38,327 bases of DNA, taken from assembly GCF_031157275.1 (NCBI RefSeq), contig NZ_JAVIFW010000036.1:1-38327 (forward strand). Reading direction: 5' to 3'. Shown here piece after piece: positions 32,074 to 38,327 of this stretch. How positions within the stretch are numbered: position 1 is the first letter of the stretch; each line of letters begins with the position of its first letter. The position numbers were made by a program, and so were the translations under genes. Source of the DNA: Streptomyces sp. LHD-70. GTDB lineage: Bacteria; Actinomycetota; Actinomycetes; Streptomycetales; Streptomycetaceae. The notes beneath the pieces are model-generated. The model was not told the DNA's origin. It ran no database searches and worked only from the letters and a program-made list of their open reading frames with translations.

Positions 32074-32207
32074 GGCTTCAAGTCTCGCACCGGGACGGGT
32101 CCGCGCCCGCCAGGGGAGCCGGTTCGCGCAGCGCAGGTACGGCCGGGCCGATCGCCGCGTACCCTGTCCCCCAACCCACCGACCACGCACGAAGTGAGCC
32201 CCCGGCC

Positions 32208-32711
32208 ATGCCCACACCTTCGGACATGACGACCGATCCGCAGAGCGACACCTCGGAGCTTCCCGGTCTCCTCGACCACCTCCAGCACGAGGTGGCGGTC
32301 TTCGCGCGCCGCGCGGAGCAGACCCGGCTCGGCGGGGTCGGCCAGGTCCGCAACTCCATGGACCGCGCCGCGTACCTGCTGCTCAACCGCCTCGACAGTG
32401 AGGGTCCGATGGGCGTCAAGGCGCTCGCCGCGAGCATGGGCATCGACTCGTCGACGGTCACCCGGCAGGTCGCGCCGCTCGTCGAGTCGGGCCTGGTCAA
32501 GCGGACCTCGCACCCGGACGACGGGCGCGCGGTGGTGCTCCAGCTGTCGCCGCGCGGCCAGTCCAGGCTCGACGAGGTGCGGGCCTCGCGGCGCGAGCTG
32601 ATGGCGCAGCTGACCGAGGACTGGGCACCCCGGGAGCGCGAGGAGTTCTGCACGCTCCTCACGCGCTTCAACGCGGCCCTTTCGGCACGGCACGGGTCGG
32701 GTACGGAGTAG
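32208..32711 (+). CDS. MarR-family transcriptional regulator
   Basis: This is a 167-residue winged-helix repressor. The core runs from AAYLLLNRLDSEGPMGVKAL through SMGIDSSTVTRQVAPLVESG, then LVKRTSHPDDGRAVVLQLS as the wing, with the usual DGR turn. It starts at ATG 32208 or, less likely, ATG 32226. It is divergent from ilvA across 134 bp, which presumably contains its operator. Its ligand is unknown. Confidence 0.9.
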   Translation: MPTPSDMTTDPQSDTSELPGLLDHLQHEVAVFARRAEQTRLGGVGQVRNSMDRAAYLLLNRLDSEGPMGVKALAASMGIDSSTVTRQVAPLVESGLVKRTSHPDDGRAVVLQLSPRGQSRLDEVRASRRELMAQLTEDWAPREREEFCTLLTRFNAALSARHGSGTE

Positions 32712-32813
32712 GGGCGCTCTCCTCGAACACCGGAGCGGCTGAACAGCTCCCGCCCCTTGACCTCCCGACGGCGCCCGCGTCTATATGGAGGAACACGGCT
32801 CGGGAGGCGCACG

Positions 32814-33299
32814 GTGCGTCATCGGCAGGAACGGCAGCAACACCCCCTTCACGCCCGGGAGTTCGAGGCCTTCGTCGCGGGTGCGGCCGGCCGACTGCTG
32901 CATGCCGCCACGCTGCTCACCGCCGAACCCCCCGACGCCAACCCCCGCGCCCGGAGCCTGCTCACCGACGCCCTCACGCAGACGTACGCCTCCTGGGACC
33001 GGCTGCGCGGCGAGGACCCGTACGACCGCGCGCGGCAGGAGCTGGCCGCCCGCTTCGCCCGGTCCGCCTGGCGCGCGCACCGCGGCCGGGGCGGGGTGCT
33101 CGGCGCACTCGGCCCGCAGGAACGGCTGGTCGTGGTGTTGCGGCTCGGCGAGGGCGTGGCCGAGGAGCAGACCGCGGCCCTGCTCGGACTTCCCGTGGAG
33201 CGCGTCCGCGCGATCTGCCACCGCTCCGTGGCCGCCCTGACGAGCCCTCCCCGTACGCGCGGTGACGCGACCGCCACGATGACGGCGGCACCGTCATGA
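32814..33299 (+). CDS. Small sigma-70 region 4-like protein
   Basis: This is a 161-residue protein. The N-terminal half resembles region 2 of SigE-type ECF factors (FEAFVAGAAGRLLHAATLL, then DALTQTYASWDRLRGEDPY). The C-terminal half is a region 4 helix-turn-helix (LGPQERLVVVLRLGEGVAEE, then TAALLGLPVERVRAICHRSV). Region 2 looks weak in its promoter-melting residues. GTG 32814 has GGGAGG upstream. The stop overlaps the next gene's start (ATGA), a pairing typical of sigma and anti-sigma genes. Confidence 0.75.
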   Translation: MRHRQERQQHPLHAREFEAFVAGAAGRLLHAATLLTAEPPDANPRARSLLTDALTQTYASWDRLRGEDPYDRARQELAARFARSAWRAHRGRGGVLGALGPQERLVVVLRLGEGVAEEQTAALLGLPVERVRAICHRSVAALTSPPRTRGDATATMTAAPS

Positions 33300-33589
33300 G
33301 CCCCGAGCGACCCAGGCGACCCGAGCGACCGGAGCGACCCGAGCGACCCGAGCGCAGAGAGGACCAAGTGCGGCGCCTCCTCGACGGTCCGCACCCGGCC
33401 GTGCCGCCCGAGCTGGTCGTCGAGGCGATGCGCCGGGGCGCGCGCCGGGGGCGCCGGCGCGCCCGCGCGCGGCGGCTGCTGTGGCTGGTGCTGTCGGTGG
33501 CGTTCCTGGTGTTCGTGGTGTGGGCGTCCGTGGAGCAGCCGTGGAACCCGCCACCGGCGGAGACGACGCCCCCGCTGAACGGCTGGTAG
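33296..33589 (+). CDS. Small basic membrane protein with RPE repeats, possible anti-sigma partner
   Basis: This 97-residue protein overlaps the sigma-like gene by 4 bp. It begins with tandem R-P-E units encoded by a 9-bp DNA repeat (33304-33352). An Arg-rich stretch (MRRGARRGRRRARARRLL) follows, then one membrane helix (WLVLSVAFLVFVVWASV) and a short Pro-rich outer tail. The coupling to a sigma-like gene and the inside-positive single helix suggest an anti-sigma role, but there is no zinc-binding anti-sigma motif. The repeat number may vary between strains. Confidence 0.65.
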   Translation: MSPERPRRPERPERPERPERREDQVRRLLDGPHPAVPPELVVEAMRRGARRGRRRARARRLLWLVLSVAFLVFVVWASVEQPWNPPPAETTPPLNGW

Positions 33590-33624
33590 CCCCCACTCAG
33601 GGCGTACGGGAAGGGGGTACGGGA

Positions 33625-33655
33625 AAGGGGTACGGGAGCAACTCCCGTACCCCTT
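33625..33655. terminator. Terminator between the small membrane gene and metB
   Basis: AAGGGGTACGGGAG (33625-33638) and its complement (33642-33655) form a perfect 14-bp stem with a CAA loop. Two further GTACGGGAA-like units just before it (33603-33623) look like partial duplications of the left arm. Confidence 0.85.
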
Positions 33656-33673
33656 GAGCGAGTTGGCGAACGG

Positions 33674-34855
33674 CTAGCCCAGCGCGCGGCGCAGGTCCGC
33701 CACCAGGTCGGCGCTGTTCTCGATGCCCACCGAGAGGCGCACCAGGTCCGACGGGACCTCCAGGGGCGAGCCCGCCGCCGAGGCGTGCGTCATCCGGCCC
33801 GGGTGCTCGATCAGCGACTCCACGCCGCCGAGCGACTCACCGAGGGTGAACACCTGGGCGCGGTCGCAGACCTCGACGGCCGCCTTCTCGCCGCCCTCGA
33901 CCTGGAACGACACCATGCCGCCGAAGTGCCGCATCTGCTTGACGGCGATGTCGTGCCCGGGGTGGTCCGGCAGGCCCGGGTAGAGAACCCGGGTCACGCG
34001 CGCGTGCTGCCCGAGCATCTCCGCGATCCGCTCCGCGTTCTCGCTGTGCCGGTCCATGCGCACGGCGAGGGTCTTGATGCCGCGCAGCACCAGCCACGCG
34101 TCGAAGGGCCCGGCCACGGCCCCCATCGCGTTCTGGTGGTACGCCAACTCCTCGCCCAGATCGGGGTCCTCGACGATCAGCGCGCCACCGACGACGTCCG
34201 AGTGGCCGCCCATGTACTTGGTCGTGGAGTGCACCACCACGTCCGCGCCCAGCGCGAGGGGCTGCTGGAGATACGGGCTCGCGAAGGTGTTGTCGACGAC
34301 GAGCCGCGCACCGGCCGAGCGGGCCACCGCGGCGAGGGCCGCGATGTCGCTGATGCCGAGCAGCGGGTTGCTGGGCGTCTCCACCCAGATCACCTTCGTA
34401 CGGTCCGTGACGGCCGCCCTGACCGCCGCCGGGTCGCTGGTGTCGGCGACGGAGAACTCCACGCCCCAGCGCGCGACGACCTTCGCGAACAGGCGGAACG
34501 TGCCGCCGTACGCGTCGTTCGGGATCACCACGTGGTCGCCGGGCACGAGCAGCGTGCGCAGCAGGCAGTCCTCCGCGGCGAGGCCCGAGGCGAAGGCGAG
34601 CCCGCGCCGGCCGCCCTCCAGGGCCGCGAGGTTCTCCTCCAGGGCGGTCCGCGTCGGATTGGCGCTGCGGCTGTACTCATAGCCGCCGCGCAGGCCGCCG
34701 ACGCCGTCCTGCTTGTACGTCGACACCTGGTAGATCGGCGGTACCACGGCACCCGTCAGGGGGTCCGCGGTGTTGCCCGCGTGGATGGCGAGCGTCTCGA
34801 AGCTCCGGCCGCTGTCGGCGGGCCCGTTGCTGTCACTGCTGTGCGAGTCGGTCAT
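33674..34855 (-). CDS. metB: Cystathionine gamma-synthase/lyase
   Basis: This is a 393-residue PLP enzyme of the Cys/Met metabolism family. The PLP lysine is K213 in HSTTKYMGGHSD. Other family motifs are YSRSANPTRTALE, FASGLAAEDCLL and LGESLGGVESLIEHP. It makes cystathionine from an activated homoserine and cysteine, or splits it. The sequence alone does not separate synthase from lyase. In Streptomyces this gene is generally labelled metB. It starts at ATG 34855 and is divergent from the next gene across 72 bp. No SAM or B12 riboswitch is seen. Confidence 0.9.
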   Translation of the reverse strand: MTDSHSSDSNGPADSGRSFETLAIHAGNTADPLTGAVVPPIYQVSTYKQDGVGGLRGGYEYSRSANPTRTALEENLAALEGGRRGLAFASGLAAEDCLLRTLLVPGDHVVIPNDAYGGTFRLFAKVVARWGVEFSVADTSDPAAVRAAVTDRTKVIWVETPSNPLLGISDIAALAAVARSAGARLVVDNTFASPYLQQPLALGADVVVHSTTKYMGGHSDVVGGALIVEDPDLGEELAYHQNAMGAVAGPFDAWLVLRGIKTLAVRMDRHSENAERIAEMLGQHARVTRVLYPGLPDHPGHDIAVKQMRHFGGMVSFQVEGGEKAAVEVCDRAQVFTLGESLGGVESLIEHPGRMTHASAAGSPLEVPSDLVRLSVGIENSADLVADLRRALG

Positions 34856-34927
34856 GCGGCCCGAGCGTAGTCCCCGGATCAGGGACAGGTTCGTCGTTTG
34901 TCAGTGGCGTCTGGTTCGCTTGTACGT

Positions 34928-36055
34928 ATGGACATTCTCTGGGTTCTGTTGGGCCTTCTCATGCTCGGTGCGGCGCTCGGGCCGTTCCTGTTCCGCAGGC
35001 GCGGCGGCATCCGGCTGGCGGCGCCGGGCGCGCCGGACGCGGCCGACCCGGCGAACTACGGCTTCGCGCTCCAGGAGGAGCTCGACATCCGCATGCCCGG
35101 CCCGGACCAGGACCTTCTCGACGTCCTGGACGTCGTCCAGCGCACCCAGGACTGGAAGTACGCCGCGCAGCTCCTCGCCGGCACCGAGAAGGACGGCGAG
35201 GTGCGCTGGCAGCGCGTGCAAGCCTTCGCGGGCGCCGCCTCCCTGGAGCTGGCGGAGAAACCGGGCGGCGTGAGCGGGACCCCGGGCGGTCAGTGGCTGC
35301 GCGTCTGGCGGGCCGAGTCGCCGAAGGACGCGGGCGGTGCGGTGGTGCACGCGGAGTTCCTGGTGCAGCAGGCCTTCCGTACGGCGATGCCCGGCACCGA
35401 CGAGTACAGAATCATCCTCGAAGAGGCCAAGGCCGCGTGCGCGGAGGCCGCTCTGCTCTCCCCCGGCGACCCGGTCCCGTACCTCACGGAGCTGGCCGTG
35501 GCCCGTGGACTCGGGTACTCCCGCGAGGAGTTCGACCAGCTCTGGCTGAAGATCCTGGACCGCGCCCCGCGGCACATGGGCGCGCACCTCGCCGCGCTCC
35601 CCTGGTTCAGCGAGAAGTGGCACGGCTCGCGCGAGGAGGCGTACGAGTTCGCGGAGGCCGCGGCGGCGCGAGCCCCTCAGGGGTCGCTGCTGTCGGCGCT
35701 CCCGCTCTTCGCGGTGTTCGAGCACCTTCCGGAGGTCAACCTGGTCCGGAGCTTCTGGGAGAGCGAGGTGGTCCGCAAGGCCGTCGGGGGCGCCCAGTTC
35801 GCGGAGCACTCGACGCAGTCGGTGCGGCCCGGCGACCCAATGCTGGCGCCGGTGCGCCACCTGCTCGTGTACTTCCTGGTGCGCTCCGAGCGCTGGGCCG
35901 AGGCGATGCACCAACTGATCGCGGTCGACGGCCATGTGGGCGCCCTGCCGTGGACGCTGTCCCCGGACCCGGCCGCCGAGTACGCGGTGTTCCGCGCGCT
36001 CGCGGTCGCCGGTTACGAGGCGAACGGCGGCAGCCCGGCGACGCTCCCGCACTGA
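34928..36055 (+). CDS. Conserved hypothetical protein with N-terminal membrane anchor
   Basis: This is a 375-residue protein. Residues 1-20 are a signal-anchor helix (MDILWVLLGLLMLGAALGPF) followed by RRR. The rest is soluble, helical and TPR-like: YAAQLLAGTEKDGEVRWQRV, ECP-like ACAEAALLSPGDPVPYLTEL, then LLVYFLVRSERWAEAMHQL. The LSPGDPVPYLT region resembles DUF4034-like or tetratricopeptide proteins of actinobacteria, but I do not recognise a function. ATG 34928 is preferred to the upstream GTG 34898 because it begins at the membrane helix. Confidence 0.75.
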   Translation: MDILWVLLGLLMLGAALGPFLFRRRGGIRLAAPGAPDAADPANYGFALQEELDIRMPGPDQDLLDVLDVVQRTQDWKYAAQLLAGTEKDGEVRWQRVQAFAGAASLELAEKPGGVSGTPGGQWLRVWRAESPKDAGGAVVHAEFLVQQAFRTAMPGTDEYRIILEEAKAACAEAALLSPGDPVPYLTELAVARGLGYSREEFDQLWLKILDRAPRHMGAHLAALPWFSEKWHGSREEAYEFAEAAAARAPQGSLLSALPLFAVFEHLPEVNLVRSFWESEVVRKAVGGAQFAEHSTQSVRPGDPMLAPVRHLLVYFLVRSERWAEAMHQLIAVDGHVGALPWTLSPDPAAEYAVFRALAVAGYEANGGSPATLPH

Positions 36056-36115
36056 GGAATTCTGCCCGGCCGCCGGACGTTCACTACAGGCACGCCCCTG
36101 CCCTTGGAGGACCTG

Positions 36116-36778
36116 ATGCTGTTCGGACGTACGCCCGTCCTGCCGACCCGCGAGGAGGCCCTGGTAGGCCGCCCGGAGCGGGCCTTCGCGGTCCCCGAGC
36201 GCCATACGGTCCTGGGCAACCCGCTGCTCGGCCCGTACCCGGAGCACCTGGAGGTGGCGGACTTCGCGCTCGGCTGCTTCTGGGGCGCGGAGCGCAAGTT
36301 CTGGCAGACCCCGGGCGTCTGGACCACCCTCGTCGGGTACCAGGGCGGCTTCACCCCCAACCCGACGTACGAAGAGGCCTGTTCGGGCCTGACCGGTCAC
36401 ACGGAAGGCGTCCGCGTCGTCTTCGATCCCTCGGCCGTCTCGTACGAGCAGCTCCTGAAGCTCTTCTGGGAGAGCCACGACCCGACGCAGGGCTTCCGCC
36501 AGGGCAACGACGTGGGCACGCAGTACCGCTCGGCGATCCACACCCACTCCCCGGAGCAGGCGGCCGCGGCCGAGTCCTCGAAGGCGGCCTACCAGCAGGT
36601 CCTCACGTCCACGGGCCACGGCACGATCACGACGGAGCTCCTCCCGGCGGAGGACCGCCCGTTCTACCCGGCCGAGGCGTATCACCAGCAGTACCTGGAC
36701 AAGAACCCCGGCGGCTACTGCGGGATCGGGGGGACGGGGGTCTCCTGCCCGATCGGGGTGGCGCCGGCTGAGGGCTGA
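36116..36778 (+). CDS. msrA: Peptide-methionine (S)-S-oxide reductase MsrA
   Basis: This 220-residue repair enzyme reduces methionine S-sulfoxide in proteins. The active-site motif GCFWGAE has the catalytic C54. The resolving cysteines C202 and C211 sit in the Gly-rich tail GGYCGIGGTGVSCP. TLVGYQGGFTPNPTYEEACS and GHTEGVRVVFDP are family strands. An N-terminal extension of about 45 residues (MLFGRTPVLPTREEAL) is usual for actinobacterial MsrA. ATG 36116 has GGAGG 5 nt upstream; an in-frame TTG at 36104 is less likely. Confidence 0.93.
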   Translation: MLFGRTPVLPTREEALVGRPERAFAVPERHTVLGNPLLGPYPEHLEVADFALGCFWGAERKFWQTPGVWTTLVGYQGGFTPNPTYEEACSGLTGHTEGVRVVFDPSAVSYEQLLKLFWESHDPTQGFRQGNDVGTQYRSAIHTHSPEQAAAAESSKAAYQQVLTSTGHGTITTELLPAEDRPFYPAEAYHQQYLDKNPGGYCGIGGTGVSCPIGVAPAEG

Positions 36779-36786
36779 CCGGGCAG

Positions 36787-36900
36787 GTGTTCGTGCGGTT
36801 GCGGCGCGTGCGTGACCGGATCGACCGGGAGTACGCGCGCCCCTGGACGCCGAGGCGCTCGCCCGCACCGCCGGGATGCCGGCCGCGGGGCTTGGCCGGG
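36787..36900 (+). pseudogene. N-terminal relic of an AraC-family regulator
   Basis: The frame from 36787 gives VRLRRVRDRIDREYARP, and the next frame over gives LDAEALARTAGMPA, which together read as the first helices of the AraC-type DNA-binding domain. One base is lost near 36840. Beyond about 36900 the homology ends, shortly before the TnpB element begins (about 36971). The gap 36900-36970 has nothing that I recognise. The relic may have been cut when the element arrived or may have decayed earlier. Confidence 0.6.
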
Positions 36901-36978
36901 GGTGGTGAACCGCCGGGCATCGCGGTCGGCGAGCAGCTGACCGGTCTCCCGGTACGCGAGGGAGGTCTGGGTCAACTA

Positions 36979-36998
36979 CCCCTCGCTAAAGCGAGGGG
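36979..36998 (-). repeat. Right-end hairpin of the IS200/IS605-type element
   Basis: CCCCTCGC/GCGAGGGG (36979-36986, 36991-36998) with a 4-nt loop forms the subterminal hairpin at the 3' end of tnpB. The original tnpB stop (TAG, complement of 36986-36988) lies inside it. The element end is probably at about 36971. Such right ends usually also form the 3' part of the TnpB guide RNA. Confidence 0.65.
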
Positions 36999-38264
36999 CT
37001 TGCACAGCGGGCGCCACTGGCTGTGGCACTGCGCTTGCGTCCAGTCCCGCGCCCGGTTCTCGGGTGTGGGGCAGGGGCCGTTGACGGGGCCCCGCGTCGC
37101 CGCCACATCTCACACGCACGGGCGCGGATGTTGCGGGAGCCTCCCCCACTCTCGGCTTCGCTCGAGCGGGAGGTGCCCCCATCGGTCTGCGTGATCAACG
37201 AATCCGCAGGACCGGCACACGAAGCGGGCCTGTGTGACCCGGTTCGCCTTGTCGATGTGCCCGCACTCGTTGCAGGTGCGGGAGGTGTACGCCGGATCGA
37301 CGTGCACCACCGGCACGCCTGCGCGGCGGGCCTTATAGGTGATGAAGCTGTCCAACTGAGCAAAGGCCCAGGAGTGCAGGGTGGCCCGTTGGGGCTTCCT
37401 CAGCCGTACCCGTTCGCGGATCCCGCCCAGGTCCTCCAGGGCGATACCGCGTCCGGTGCGTTCTGCCTCGGCCACCACATGCTTGGCGATCTTGTGGTTG
37501 ATGTCCCGCACTCGCCGCTGTTCTTTGCGGCGCCGCTTCTTGAGCCGGCGTTTGGCGGAGGGGGTGTTCTTCTTCTGGAGCTTGGTGCGCAGGGTGCGTT
37601 CGCGTTCCCGGACGCGGTTGATCTCGCGTCCGGCCATGATCTGTCCGTCGGAGGTGGTGGCGATGTTGACGATGCCCAGGTCGATGCCGAGGAAGTCGTC
37701 CACGTCGGTGTTCAACGGTTGTTCTGGGATCTCGCAGGTGGCCTGGAGCAGCCACATGCCGTCGCGGTGCAGCAGGTCGGACTCGCCCTTGCGGTGCAGG
37801 GCGAGTGTGTTCAACTGCTGTGCCCCGCCCGTGAATCCCACATTCTTGACGCGTCCGTGGACGGTCCAGATCGAGACGCGGCGCTGGTCCATCTGCCAGG
37901 ACAGCATCCGGTCGTCGAAGGGCTGTCCGGAGTCGGGGCGGAAGGTGATCGGCTTCCCCGTCGCTTTCGCGTGACGCTTCGAACCCGGTCGGCCCAGGTT
38001 CCCGGCCTTCAGGTTGGCCTTGAGGGTCGCGTACGCGCCGCAGGTCTTCTTGATGACGTGCTGGGCGGCCTGCGCGCCCAGGTTCCAGCGGGCGCGGATC
38101 TGGGTGTACGTGAGCTTGCGCAGGGAGAAATTGCGCTGCTCGTCGCTCTCGAAGGCCACCTGGCTGGCCCAGGAGGCTGCTTCGTTGCAGGCGGCCAGCG
38201 TCGCCTCGAGTGCCGCCGCTTGCCTGGGTGTTGGCTCAAGTTTGACCTGCACCACCAGTTTCAC
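36986..38264 (-). pseudogene. tnpB: TnpB (OrfB, IS200/IS605 group), C-terminus broken by a repeat
   Basis: This is an RNA-guided nuclease of the TnpB/IS1341 type. The RuvC residues are D195 (GIDLGIVN), E277 (ALEDLGG) and D360 (VDHAD), and the zinc ribbon cysteines are C331, C334, C350 and C353. The N-terminal part has the usual LVVQVKLEPTPRQ. After D360-R361, where NAARNI is expected, the frame runs through the 40-bp repeat and ends at 37110 (384 residues). The true C-terminus (SRNIRARACEMW onward) continues in another frame to TAG 36986-36988. All catalytic residues precede the break, so partial activity is possible. GTG 38264 is the start. No TnpA gene is present. Confidence 0.8.
37141..37180. 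repeat. Small palindromic Streptomyces-type repeat inserted in tnpB
   Basis: About 40 bp with complementary ends (CCTCCC/GGGAGG) and an inner GAGCGAAGC-like core separate the tnpB codons for VDHADR from those for SRNIRARA. I recall the same sequence as a frequently dispersed intergenic repeat in Streptomyces genomes. Here it sits inside a coding region and shifts the frame. The exact borders and any target duplication cannot be fixed without an uninterrupted copy. Confidence 0.7.
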
Positions 38265-38272
38265 CTCGTCAG

Positions 38273-38285
38273 GCTAGCGCCTAGC
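38273..38285 (-). repeat. Left-end hairpin of the TnpB element
   Basis: GCTAG/CTAGC (38273-38277, 38281-38285) with a 3-nt loop lies 8 bp upstream of the tnpB start. ATTGAC follows at 38286-38291 and GTCAAC borders the other end (36971-36976). The left boundary is probably close to 38286-38291. Confidence 0.45.
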
Positions 38286-38327
38286 ATTGACCTGTGTCAC
38301 CGAGATGGGATCCAAACCCCGACATAC

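Noticed and set aside
33301..33352. CRISPR-like short repeats
   Set aside because: These are contiguous 9-bp repeats inside a coding sequence, with no spacers and no cas genes.
34901..36868. 655-residue minus-strand frame over the TPR-like and msrA genes
   Set aside because: Arg-rich low-complexity shadow. Both plus-strand genes have family motifs.
1..38327. tRNA or rRNA genes
   Set aside because: I saw no cloverleaf or rRNA signatures on either strand by eye. A covariance search would be needed to exclude them fully.

Overview
The window looks like a piece of a Streptomyces chromosome. GC is high with G/C-ending codons, GTG and TTG starts are frequent, stop-start overlaps are common, a mycothiol S-conjugate amidase is present, and the intergenic palindromes are of a streptomycete kind. 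It splits into two parts. Positions 1 to about 20.4 kb are an accessory island. From 20.8 kb onward is a housekeeping stretch whose order (thioredoxin-domain DUF255 protein, STAND/TPR ATPase, greA, DUF4307, mca, ABC-2 exporter, ilvA, marR, sigma-like gene, metB, msrA) I recall as typical of the Streptomyces core.

The left edge (1-880) is a graveyard: the tail of an IS982-like transposase joined to a relic of the DUF255 N-terminus, an IS3-type orfB tail with a frameshift, and a frameshifted acyl-CoA synthetase fragment. The island proper follows. It holds an MFS exporter with its TetR regulator, a 38-bp perfect hairpin, a 101-aa LuxR-type regulator, an AT-richer gap, a decayed second MFS gene, a LysR regulator and another TetR regulator.

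The centre (6.3-19.0 kb) is a biosynthetic cluster that I identify as trl-type, i.e. 3,7-dihydroxytropolone or a related hydroxytropolone. From right to left the genes are a MaoC hydratase (TrlA), class II DAHP synthase (TrlB), HpaB-type oxygenase (TrlC), flavin reductase (TrlD), FAD monooxygenase (TrlE), PaaY-like hexapeptide protein (TrlF), AfsA-like hotdog protein (possibly TrlG) and prephenate dehydratase-chorismate mutase fusion in reversed domain order (TrlH). TrlB and TrlH would raise phenylpyruvate. TrlA would divert the ring-opened intermediate of the phenylacetyl-CoA (paa) catabolic route. TrlF would free the acid, and TrlE and TrlCD would make and hydroxylate the tropolone.

The most notable departure is a complete 2-oxoacid dehydrogenase E1alpha-E1beta-E2 operon (9196-12676) inside the cluster. 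I propose that it turns phenylpyruvate directly into phenylacetyl-CoA, closing the gap between the shikimate genes and the paa route. No E3, paaABCDE, paaK or paaZ gene is in the window, so those must be supplied from elsewhere.

The right flank of the island holds a TetR paralogue that has lost an internal segment, and a siderophore-interacting flavoprotein that would suit an iron-chelating product. The promoters of the MFS-TetR operon (about 1045) and of the broken TetR (about 19045) share the same layout, with a related operator filling the 17-nt spacer. This suggests one regulator once, or still, controlled both ends.

The window ends in a TnpB-only IS200/IS605-type element (36.97-38.29 kb) whose tnpB is broken by a small palindromic repeat. 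It lies beside an AraC-type regulator relic.
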